Source: Desulfotignum sp. (GTDB lineage Bacteria > Desulfobacterota > Desulfobacteria > Desulfobacterales > Desulfobacteraceae). Taken from it: a stretch of DNA of 64,000 nucleotides. The stretch lies in contig JAABSA010000003.1 in the NCBI GenBank assembly GCA_011390635.1, positions 62,001-126,000 on the forward strand. Direction: 5' to 3'. Made by a program: the position numbers and the translations under genes. Positions 42,779 through 50,680 of the stretch are shown here, one piece after another (the first letter of the stretch is position 1; every line of letters starts with the position of its first letter). The notes under the pieces were generated by a model. It searched no databases. It had not been told where the DNA came from and was given only the letters and a program-made list of their open reading frames with translations.

Positions 42779-43789
42779 CTATTGGATGAACGTCTTGATG
42801 TCGTTGATGATCTCCTCTGCCGGAAACCCTTTGGCCTTGGCATTTTCAATCCAGTCATCCACCATAAAGGTAATTTTTTCATCCCATTCGGCCTTTTCAT
42901 CCGCCGGCAGGGTGATCACCTCCACGCCCTGCTCCTCTTTGGACCAGGCCACGGCATCTTTGATCTGCTGGTCCATGTATTCTCCGGTCCAGATGGCCTG
43001 TTCCTCTTTGAGATCCATCATCACCTGCTGGACATCTGCCGGCAGTTTGGCCCAGGAGTCCTTGTTCATGATCACGGCAAAGGGGTAGATCCCGGCATCC
43101 ACCATGGTGATGTACTTGCAGTTTTCGGCAAATTTGAAATCCTTCATCACCTCCAGAGAGGAAAACAATCCCTTGACCGTGCCTTTCTGCAGGGCTTCCA
43201 CGGTGGCGGGCATGGGCATGCCCACCGGGTTGGCGCCCCAGGCCTTGAGGATGGTGGCGGAATCTCCCGAGGCCCGCAGGTCCATGCCTTTGAGGTCTGA
43301 CATGTTCCGCACCGGCTGCTTGGACATAATATTGCCCGGTGCATTGGTGAACATGGTGAGCACCACCACATCCTTGAACGCCTCGGGTTTGTATTTTTCA
43401 TACAGCTTGAGCAGAGCGATGGATCCTGATCTGGCATCTGCAATACCTAAAGGCAGGCTGGTGGCATTGGTGACAATGAACCGGCCCGGCTGATAGGCCA
43501 TGCAGATATTGCCGATGTCGGCCTGGCCGGCAATCACCCCGTCCATCATCTCCTTGGCCCCTAAAAGAGTGCCGCCGGGAAAGGTTTTCACCTCCACCTG
43601 GCCGCTGGTGCGTTTTTCCACTTCTGTTTTCCACCGTTCCATCTGGACACAGGGAAAGGTGGGGGCCGGCGGGAAATTGGCATAGTTCAGGGTGATTTTG
43701 CCTGCCACGGCAACAGTTGCAAACAGGGAAAGGCAGGTGACGATAACGAAAACAAAGATTGTGCCAAACAGCATGGTTCGTTTGATCAT
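42779..43789 (-). CDS. TRAP transporter periplasmic substrate-binding protein (DctP family)
   Basis: 336 residues with a signal peptide (MIKRTMLFGTIFVFVIVTCLSLF, probable cleavage after VAVA). The mature protein has NYANFPPAPTFPCVQMERWK, VKTFPGGTLLGAKEMMDGVIAGQADIG and the Arg-containing LKGMDLRASGDSATILKAWGANPVGM, corresponding to the conserved carboxylate-binding region. It shows only distant similarity to the DctP at 20.7 kb, so a different ligand is expected. GGAGGTG lies before the ATG, and the 83-base leader has a duplicated 12-mer. Confidence 0.92.
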   Translation of the reverse strand: MIKRTMLFGTIFVFVIVTCLSLFATVAVAGKITLNYANFPPAPTFPCVQMERWKTEVEKRTSGQVEVKTFPGGTLLGAKEMMDGVIAGQADIGNICMAYQPGRFIVTNATSLPLGIADARSGSIALLKLYEKYKPEAFKDVVVLTMFTNAPGNIMSKQPVRNMSDLKGMDLRASGDSATILKAWGANPVGMPMPATVEALQKGTVKGLFSSLEVMKDFKFAENCKYITMVDAGIYPFAVIMNKDSWAKLPADVQQVMMDLKEEQAIWTGEYMDQQIKDAVAWSKEEQGVEVITLPADEKAEWDEKITFMVDDWIENAKAKGFPAEEIINDIKTFIQ

Positions 43790-43829
43790 GACTTCACCTC
43801 CAAAAAATTAGTGTGTTAAAAAACAATAA

Positions 43830-43856
43830 TGTATTACAAAATGGTGCATTACAAAA
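43830..43856 (-). promoter_or_regulatory. Duplicated 12-mer (15-bp period) upstream of TRAP genes
   Basis: TGTATTACAAAA (43830-43841) and TGCATTACAAAA (43845-43856) differ at one base and are 15 bp apart, in the leader between the Mo subunit gene and dctP. Direct repeats at this spacing may bind a regulator. No clear promoter boxes are visible nearby. Confidence 0.4.
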
Positions 43857-43872
43857 GTATACTCCCAGCTTT

Positions 43873-46149
43873 TCAGCTGCCCTTGCTTTGTTCCTGGATC
43901 GCCGCCAGCACCTTTTCCGGGGTGATGGGCAGATCCTTGATGCGCACCCCCACGGCATTGTAAATGGCATTGGCCACGGCCGGTGCCGTGGGCACGCACC
44001 CTGGCTCTCCAATACCCTTGGCACCGAAGGGGCCGTCGGGATCATGGGTCTCGATGACCGGGGCCATGATGGGCACGGCATCCTTTGCGGTAAACAGTTT
44101 ATAGTCCCTGAAGTTGGGGTTCTTGATCTGGCCGTCTTTTATCATCACCTCCTCGGACAGGGCATACCCCAGGCCCATGATCACCCCGCCATAGACCTGG
44201 CCTTCCAGCAGCATGGGGTTGATGGCCCGGCCCACATCATGGGCTGCCACATAGTTTTTCACCAGGACTTTGCCGGTTTCCTTGTCCACATGGACCCGCA
44301 CCCCGTGTACGCCAAAGGAGTAGGTCACCGACAGGTTGCACCTGAAATCCTTGCCCATATTTTCATTGGGAGGATCATAAAAATAATCCGCCATTAGCAT
44401 GGTGCCGCCGGGGGAAAAATGGGCCTTGCGCAGCAGCTTGTCCACGGGCATGGTTTTTTCCGGGTCATTTTTCACTGACACTGTCCGGTTCTCCATAACC
44501 AGGTCTTCGGGTGCCACTTCAAACAATTTGGCCCCGAATGCCAGCAGGGTCTGCTTTGCCCGTCTGGCTGCCCCCAGGGCCGCATTGCCCGCCACAAAGG
44601 TGGAGCGGCTGGCATGGGCCCCCACATCCCAGGGACACACATCAGTATCGGAATGCACCACGTTGATATCTTCAGCCAGCAGCCCCAGTTCCTCGGCCAC
44701 GATCTGGGCGATCATGTTGTCCAGGCCCTGACCCATGTCGGTGCCGCCGGTAAAAATATCCACCCGGCCGTAATCATCCATCTTGAGGATGGCGCCGCAT
44801 CCGTCGGATTTATAAATTCTGGCCCCCCCGCCCACATGGATGAGAGAGGCATATCCGATGCCTTCCCCGTCTTCCAGCGGGCTGCCCTGGGTCAGTTCCT
44901 TTTCCACGGCATCAATGCACTGCGCCAGACCGCAGGAGGTGATTTTGAACCCCTGGGGGGTTTCATCGCCGGGTTCATTCTGGTTGATGCGCCGGAATGC
45001 CACCGGATCGATTCCCGCTTTTTGGGCCAGCATGTCCATGCAGGACTCGATGGCAAAGGTGGCCTGGGGATTGCCGTACCCCCGCATGGCCTGGGAATAA
45101 GTATTGTTGGTGTATACGCACTTGGCATTATATCGTACATTGGGGACCCGGTAAAGGGATGTGATGGGCATCATCATCACCGACGGAGTGGTGGCCCCCC
45201 AGGAGGTCCTTCCCCCGTTGTCCAGCACCATGCGGATATCCCGGAAGGTGAGATGTCCCTCTTTGTCACACCCCTGGCGGATATAGATCACTGTGGGCTG
45301 GCGGGTGGAGGTGGCCTCGAACTCCTCTTTTCTGTCAAAAAGAATTTTCACCGGTTTTCTGCACTTGTGGGCCAGCAGAATGGCGATGTGTTCATAGGCA
45401 TAGGTGTCCAGCTTGGAGCCGAACCCACCGCCGATGACCGGCTTGATCACCCGGACCCGCTTACCCTTCAGCCCCATGGCCCCCAGGGTTTCCAGAAAAT
45501 CCTTCTGGGCCAGGGACGGAATCTGGGTGTTGGAATAGACGGTCAAATTGTCTGATGCATCGAACAGGGCCACGGCCCCGGAGGTGGACAGACAGCAGTG
45601 GGTGACCCAGGTGGTGGTGAACCGGTCCTCCACCACAAAGGCGGAATCTTTTTCCGCTGCTTCCACATCCCCGTAATGCAGTTTCCAGGGCAGCTTGAGT
45701 ACGTTGGTCTTGTGGGCTTCATGCACCAGGGTGGCATCTTTTTCCATGGCCGCCTCCGGATCGAACACCGCCGGCAGCACTTCGTATTCCACCTCGATGA
45801 GGCTGACGGCTTTTTTTGCGACTTGCTCTGATACCGCAGCCACGGCTGCAACTTCATCCCTGAAGCAGCACACCTTGTCCGCTTTTAAGGGCGGGTTGTC
45901 CTTGTAAAACCCCATGCGCATTTTGGGGGGGATATCTTTTCCCGTGAGCACGGCATGAACCCCGGGCAGGGCAAGTGCTCTGGAGATATCCATGGCCGTG
46001 ATTTTTGCATGGGCGTATTTGCTGTACAGAATCTTGCCGTACAGCATGCCCGGCAGTTTGACATCCTGGATATATTCCGCCCGGCCCATGGCTTTCTGGG
46101 CCGCATCCAGCTTGGGGACCCGCTGTCCCACTATGTTGTATCCGCTCAT
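43873..46149 (-). CDS. Molybdenum hydroxylase large subunit (xanthine dehydrogenase family), second set
   Basis: A 758-residue molybdopterin-binding subunit. Start YNIVGQRVPKLDAAQKAMGRAEYIQDVKLPGMLYGKILYSKYAHAKI. Cofactor segments include GGGFGSKLDTYAYEH and MRGYGNPQATFAIESCMD. GIGEPGCVPTAPAVANAIYNAVG carries the catalytic Glu. Unlike the set at 37.0-40.8 kb, its FAD partner lacks the 4Fe-4S loop, so oxidative hydroxylation with water is expected. In the indoleacetate scheme this would oxidise C2 of the indole ring (inference). GGAGG precedes the ATG, and the start overlaps the 2Fe-2S gene stop (ATGA). Confidence 0.87.
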   Translation of the reverse strand: MSGYNIVGQRVPKLDAAQKAMGRAEYIQDVKLPGMLYGKILYSKYAHAKITAMDISRALALPGVHAVLTGKDIPPKMRMGFYKDNPPLKADKVCCFRDEVAAVAAVSEQVAKKAVSLIEVEYEVLPAVFDPEAAMEKDATLVHEAHKTNVLKLPWKLHYGDVEAAEKDSAFVVEDRFTTTWVTHCCLSTSGAVALFDASDNLTVYSNTQIPSLAQKDFLETLGAMGLKGKRVRVIKPVIGGGFGSKLDTYAYEHIAILLAHKCRKPVKILFDRKEEFEATSTRQPTVIYIRQGCDKEGHLTFRDIRMVLDNGGRTSWGATTPSVMMMPITSLYRVPNVRYNAKCVYTNNTYSQAMRGYGNPQATFAIESCMDMLAQKAGIDPVAFRRINQNEPGDETPQGFKITSCGLAQCIDAVEKELTQGSPLEDGEGIGYASLIHVGGGARIYKSDGCGAILKMDDYGRVDIFTGGTDMGQGLDNMIAQIVAEELGLLAEDINVVHSDTDVCPWDVGAHASRSTFVAGNAALGAARRAKQTLLAFGAKLFEVAPEDLVMENRTVSVKNDPEKTMPVDKLLRKAHFSPGGTMLMADYFYDPPNENMGKDFRCNLSVTYSFGVHGVRVHVDKETGKVLVKNYVAAHDVGRAINPMLLEGQVYGGVIMGLGYALSEEVMIKDGQIKNPNFRDYKLFTAKDAVPIMAPVIETHDPDGPFGAKGIGEPGCVPTAPAVANAIYNAVGVRIKDLPITPEKVLAAIQEQSKGS

Positions 46150-46706
46150 GTGATCACCTCCCCGGCCTTTTTATTCATACTTTGCTGGGTTATGGTCCCT
46201 GGATCTTTGGCAGCAGCGGCACCTTTCCCCTGATTTCCGGCCATCTGCCTTCCGGCCGCTTCCACGGAGTCCAGGATCTGGACATACCCGGTGCACCGGC
46301 AGATGTTGCCGGCAAGGGCGTGTTTGATGGCTTCTTTGTCCGCCCGGGCATTCTTGTCCAGCAGGGCTTTGGCCGACATGATCATGCCGGGTGTGCAGAA
46401 CCCGCACTGGATCCCGCCGTTGTCCACAAAGGACTGCTGGATGGGATGGAGGCTGCCCGTATGCACGGCCAGGCCTTCGATGGTCTGGATCTGTTTTCCC
46501 TGGACATCGGCTGCCAGAAACAGGCATGAATTGATGGCGAGCTGGTCCACAATCACGGTGCAGGCACCGCATTCACCATTGCCGCAGCCTTCCTTGGTAC
46601 CGATCAGGCCCAGTTCTTCTCTGAGCAGGTGCAAAAGGGTCCAGTGGTCTTGAATATCACAGGAAATCTCATCCCCGTTCAAGATAAAGGATATGGTTTT
46701 TGTCAT
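46146..46706 (-). CDS. Molybdenum hydroxylase 2Fe-2S subunit, second set
   Basis: A 186-residue subunit with two [2Fe-2S] domains: GTKEGCGNGECGACTVIVD, then CLFLAA, and CGFCTPGMIMSAKALLDK with GNICRCTGYVQIL. The C-terminal tail (about residues 160-186) is Gly/Ala-rich and beyond the usual length. The ATG at 46706 is preferred to the GTG at 46712 because AGGAG sits five bases before it. It overlaps the large subunit gene and lies 29 bases after the FAD subunit gene, forming the same medium-small-large order as many CoxMSL-type operons. Confidence 0.9.
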   Translation of the reverse strand: MTKTISFILNGDEISCDIQDHWTLLHLLREELGLIGTKEGCGNGECGACTVIVDQLAINSCLFLAADVQGKQIQTIEGLAVHTGSLHPIQQSFVDNGGIQCGFCTPGMIMSAKALLDKNARADKEAIKHALAGNICRCTGYVQILDSVEAAGRQMAGNQGKGAAAAKDPGTITQQSMNKKAGEVIT

Positions 46707-46735
46707 GGTCACTCCTGTTTGGTCACTGTGTATGG

Positions 46736-47638
46736 TTATACCTGACGGCCTGTCTGTTGCGCCTTTTGGTTAATGATATCCAGGCATTTGATCCCCATGC
46801 GCCGCACCTGAACCCGGATCATTTCTTTTCGGTGCCAGGCCTGTCCCCGGACACTGTCTCTCACCTGTGATTCTTCGGCCGCCAGTGTACCGGCCTCGGT
46901 CAACAATGTTGCTGTGACGGGCTTGCCTTCCAGCAGATCTTCCGCCTTCTGCGCCCGCCTGGGGGTCGGGCCGGCCACCCCCAGGCAGATCCTTGCCCGG
47001 GTACAGGTCACAAGATCCTCATCCACCACCAGCAGCACGCCGATACCGATGAGGGGCAGTTCCATGGCAGCCCGACGTCCGAATTTGATATAGGCGCTGC
47101 CGGTGCGCTTTGCCTGGGCCGGGATGGTGATTTTTCTCAAAATTTCACCCGGTGTGAGAACGGTCTCATAGGGCTTTACAAACAGGTCTTTGACCGGAAC
47201 AGACCGCTCGCCGGCTGGCCCGGCAAGCAGGGCGGTTCCGTCCAGGGCGATGAGCGGTATGGCTCCGTCCGCAGATGGCACGGCATTGATGAGGTTGCCG
47301 CCGATGGTGCCCATGTTGCGCACCTGCAAAGATCCGATATTGGAGACCGCATCGTAAATAATGGGATATTCGTTGCGGATGAGCAGGGACTGCTCCAGCA
47401 TGGCATGGGTGACCAGGGACCCGATGGTCAATTCTCCAGTATTTTCGTTTTTATGCAGTTCATCCAGGCCCGGTATCTGCTTCAGGTTGATCAGATAATC
47501 CGGTCCCATCCATCCTTCCTTGACCTTGACGATCACATCGGTTCCACCGGCCATGTACCGGGCGGTCTCTTTGTGCTGCCCGAACATTGCCACCGCCTCT
47601 TCCACGGTGGCAGGTGTCAGGAGTGTAAATGGTTTCAT
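46736..47638 (-). CDS. Molybdenum hydroxylase FAD subunit, second set
   Basis: A 300-residue CoxM-type FAD subunit. MKPFTLLTPATVEEAVAMF, YMAGGTDVIVKVKEG and VRNMGTIGGNLINAVPSADGAIPLIALDG are the standard motifs. There is no cysteine-rich insertion after IGGNL, in contrast to the HcrB-like protein at 39.8 kb, so electrons pass from 2Fe-2S clusters to FAD and on to an acceptor. A basic C-terminal helix (RVQVRRMGIKCL) is present. AAGGAAAGG precedes the ATG, and the gene starts 14 bases after the CoA ligase stop. Confidence 0.9.
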   Translation of the reverse strand: MKPFTLLTPATVEEAVAMFGQHKETARYMAGGTDVIVKVKEGWMGPDYLINLKQIPGLDELHKNENTGELTIGSLVTHAMLEQSLLIRNEYPIIYDAVSNIGSLQVRNMGTIGGNLINAVPSADGAIPLIALDGTALLAGPAGERSVPVKDLFVKPYETVLTPGEILRKITIPAQAKRTGSAYIKFGRRAAMELPLIGIGVLLVVDEDLVTCTRARICLGVAGPTPRRAQKAEDLLEGKPVTATLLTEAGTLAAEESQVRDSVRGQAWHRKEMIRVQVRRMGIKCLDIINQKAQQTGRQV

Positions 47639-47652
47639 ATGGTTTCCTTTCC

Positions 47653-48942
47653 TTACCCTCTGTTATCAAATATTCGCCGGGCTTTTCCCGGCACCCGGGG
47701 CAGTTCGCCATAAGCTACCACCCGGGCCTCGCATGAGACCATGATCTTTGCCCGCACCGCCTGGCGGACCCTGTCCCGGATCCCGTCGGCATCGGAGGCA
47801 AACCCCTGGCTGCCTGCCTCCACCATAATGGTCATGGTTTCTTTACCGTCATGGGTGCGTGACAGGTGCAGCTGGTATTCACTGCCCATACCGGGGATGC
47901 CGGACAGCACCTCATCGATCTGGCCGGGATAGATGTTCACCCCCTTGAGGATGATCATGTCATCGGACCGGCCCAGGATACTGTCGTGCAGAAACAATGG
48001 ATGGCCGCAGGAGCAGGTGCTGGGAATTTTGCGGGTGAGATCCCGGGTCCGGTATCGGATCAGCGGGGCCGCCTGTTTGCACAGGGTGGTGACCACCATT
48101 TCTCCGACTTCTCCGTCTGCCACCGGCTGCAGGGTATCTGGATCCAGAATTTCCAGAATATACCTGTCCGCCCAGTAATGGATCCCTTCGTGTTTGTGGC
48201 AGTCCAGACCCATGCCCGGCCCGTACAGTTCGGTCATGCCGGTGATATCGAACATATCTTCCAGGCCCAGCAGATGTTTAATCCGCTCCCGCATGGCGGC
48301 CGAGCTGCGTTCGGATCCGAAAATCACCTTTTTCAGGTTGATCTGGTCCCGCAACCCCCGTTTGTGGACTTCTTCCGCCATGAGCAGGGCCATGGACGCG
48401 GTGCAGCAGAACACCGTGGGGGCCAGATCCACCAGAAACTGACACTGCATGTCAATGTTGCCCGGTCCCACGGGAATGGCCATTGCCCCGAACCGCTCGC
48501 ATCCCAGCTGAAATCCCATGCCCGCTGTCCACACCCCGTATCCCACTGCGATCTGGACCCGGTCTTCTCTGGTGAGACCTGCCATTTCATAGCACCTGGC
48601 AAACATATCGATCCAGTCATCCAGGTCCTTTTTCGTATAGGCCAGAATCTTTCTTTTTCCGGTGGTGCCCGACGATGCATGGATGCGCACCACATCGATT
48701 TCCGGCACGGATAGCAGCGGCAGAGGATACCCGTCTTTGAGATGGGTGGACGTGGTAAAAGGCAGGCGGGACAGGTCATCCAGAGACTGAATGTCGTCCG
48801 GGGTAACACCGGCGGACGACAGGTGCTGCCGGTAAAAAGCGGAACCATTCCAGGCATGATTCACCGTCCACTTAAGACCGGCCAGCTGAAGGTCCAGCAG
48901 GGTCTGAACATCCGGGATATCCGGGATAAACCGTTTTTCCAT
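47653..48942 (-). CDS. Phenylacetate-CoA ligase (PaaK)-family aryl-CoA ligase
   Basis: A 429-residue adenylate-forming enzyme of the PaaK family. The ATP-binding loop is HASSGTTGKRKILAYTKKDL (about residues 88-107). GMTELYGPGMGLDC is the aromatic-acid pocket and acyl-adenylate motif. APLIRYRTRDLT, LGRSDDMIILKGVNIYPGQID and LPRVPGKARR at the C-terminus are also family signatures. Family members activate phenylacetate, indoleacetate and related acids to CoA thioesters with ATP. Next to hydantoinase and molybdenum hydroxylase genes, indoleacetate or a ring-opened product is a candidate. GGGAG precedes the ATG. Confidence 0.88.
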   Translation of the reverse strand: MEKRFIPDIPDVQTLLDLQLAGLKWTVNHAWNGSAFYRQHLSSAGVTPDDIQSLDDLSRLPFTTSTHLKDGYPLPLLSVPEIDVVRIHASSGTTGKRKILAYTKKDLDDWIDMFARCYEMAGLTREDRVQIAVGYGVWTAGMGFQLGCERFGAMAIPVGPGNIDMQCQFLVDLAPTVFCCTASMALLMAEEVHKRGLRDQINLKKVIFGSERSSAAMRERIKHLLGLEDMFDITGMTELYGPGMGLDCHKHEGIHYWADRYILEILDPDTLQPVADGEVGEMVVTTLCKQAAPLIRYRTRDLTRKIPSTCSCGHPLFLHDSILGRSDDMIILKGVNIYPGQIDEVLSGIPGMGSEYQLHLSRTHDGKETMTIMVEAGSQGFASDADGIRDRVRQAVRAKIMVSCEARVVAYGELPRVPGKARRIFDNRG

Positions 48943-48943
48943 T

Positions 48944-50680
48944 CTACACTCCCTTGGGTTTATGTCTCAGGATCCTGGTGGCATCCAGATCCAGTGTCAG
49001 TGCATCCGGATCAATCACCACCTTGTAATCTGTTTTGGCCTTTTCCACACTCACATACCCGTATTGTACATCACACAGCACCGCCTGCGGATCCCGTTCC
49101 ACAGGATCGCCGTATCCACCGCCCCCGGCGGATACAAAAGTGATGCTGTCTCCGGGATCCAGAAAGGTTAACCCGCTGGGATCAGCCGGCTCTGTGTTTT
49201 TCAAAAAACGGGCGCAGGCCCCGGGTTTTCCACCGAAAATTCCGTCCGGGGGATACACAAACCGGCCTGCCTGGACCGCGATGGTGGTCCTGGAGGGGGG
49301 ATGGCCACCCGATTCTTCGACCGTGGGCACCCGCAGGGTCATCAACCGGCCGATGCCGCCCCGCTGCCTGCCGGGTCCGCCTGAATCCGTGACCAGTCCC
49401 CGTTCTGTCACAATGAGCGGGGTATCGCTTTCCAGGATCTCCACCGGGGTGTTGGCCCCGTTGGCCGGAAAGATGGCGCAGTGGTGGCCGTCCATGTTGC
49501 GGGATGCCCCCATGCCTCCCCCCCGGATGATCATGGTATGCCAGGGTTTGCCGTTTCCCCGTTTGCCATAGAGAATATTGGTCTGGGCCGGGGTCCCGCC
49601 GGAGCCGGCGATCACCCGGTCCGGTGTGGCCGGTGCCAGGGCATTGAACACCATCTCGGTCATGAAATGACCCACCTGCATCCTGGCGGCAACAGCCGCA
49701 GGAAATCTGCAGTTGATGATGGACCCTTCGGGTGCGGTCATGTGCACCGGCCGGATAGCCCCTTCATTAATGGGAATATCCGGATCAAATGCGGATTTTA
49801 TGGCCATGAACACATAGGCATAGGTGAAATTGTACACCACATTCACCCCCCAGTCCACCTGGCTCGATGTGCCGGCAAAATCCACATGGATGTCGGATCC
49901 GTCCACGGTGACGGCAAGCTGGACATGAATGTCGGGCCGGGACCCGGCACCCTCGATGACCCCTTTGTGGTCATAGGTGCCGTCAGGGATCTTTTCAATG
50001 GCAGCGCGCATGGAGGTTTCGGTGCGGGTGATGATCTCGTCGGCCAGATCATCCAGGGTGGTGAGATTCTCCTCTGTCATCATCTCGATGATTTTTTCGG
50101 CGCACACATGGTTGGCCGCCACCTGGGACCGGATATCCCCTGTCACCTCTTCCGGGGTGCGCACATTCCACCGGATCATGTTGAGCAGATCCTGGTTGAG
50201 CACCCCGGCATCATACAACCGTGTCACCGGGATATAAATGCCTTCTTCAAACACCTCCCGGTTGTCCGACGACACCCTTCCTCCGATATCGGAATGGTGA
50301 AACACGCATGCGGTGAACGCCACAGGACGTTCCTTGAAAAAAATCGGGCTGAGCACGCACACGTCATTGAGGTGACCGGCCAGAAGCCAGGGATCGTTGA
50401 CAATGAACACATCCCCCTCTTTATAGGAGTCCAGGGGCATGGACTGGATGATCTTCTTGACCCCCAGGGCCATGGCACCGGCCTGGCCCGGGGTGCAGAA
50501 GGTTCCCTGCACAAGTTCCTGGCCCCGGCTGTCCGTGAACATGCAGGTATAGTCATGGGCATCTCTGAGCAGGCTGGAAAAAGCGGTCCGGGCCACGGAT
50601 GCGTCTGCCTCGTCCACGATGGACACCAGACGGCGCCACAAAATTTCAAGGGTGATGGGATCAAAGTGTTGTTTTTTCAT
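48944..50680 (-). CDS. Hydantoinase/oxoprolinase subunit B (HyuB family)
   Basis: A 578-residue HyuB-family protein. FDPITLEILWRRLVSIVDEADASVARTAFSSLLRDAHDYTCMFTD is the diagnostic N-terminus. GDVFIVNDPWLLAGHLNDVCVLSPIFF, ACVFHHSDIGG and INEGAIRPVHMTAPEGSIINCRFPAAVAARMQ follow, with a glycine-rich C-terminal VSAGGGGYGDPVERDP. With HyuA these enzymes open lactam or imide rings using ATP. In the anaerobic indoleacetate pathway a HyuAB-type enzyme opens the oxindole ring. ATG 50680 has GGAGGAG upstream and overlaps the HyuA stop by four bases. Confidence 0.9.
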   Translation of the reverse strand: MKKQHFDPITLEILWRRLVSIVDEADASVARTAFSSLLRDAHDYTCMFTDSRGQELVQGTFCTPGQAGAMALGVKKIIQSMPLDSYKEGDVFIVNDPWLLAGHLNDVCVLSPIFFKERPVAFTACVFHHSDIGGRVSSDNREVFEEGIYIPVTRLYDAGVLNQDLLNMIRWNVRTPEEVTGDIRSQVAANHVCAEKIIEMMTEENLTTLDDLADEIITRTETSMRAAIEKIPDGTYDHKGVIEGAGSRPDIHVQLAVTVDGSDIHVDFAGTSSQVDWGVNVVYNFTYAYVFMAIKSAFDPDIPINEGAIRPVHMTAPEGSIINCRFPAAVAARMQVGHFMTEMVFNALAPATPDRVIAGSGGTPAQTNILYGKRGNGKPWHTMIIRGGGMGASRNMDGHHCAIFPANGANTPVEILESDTPLIVTERGLVTDSGGPGRQRGGIGRLMTLRVPTVEESGGHPPSRTTIAVQAGRFVYPPDGIFGGKPGACARFLKNTEPADPSGLTFLDPGDSITFVSAGGGGYGDPVERDPQAVLCDVQYGYVSVEKAKTDYKVVIDPDALTLDLDATRILRHKPKGV

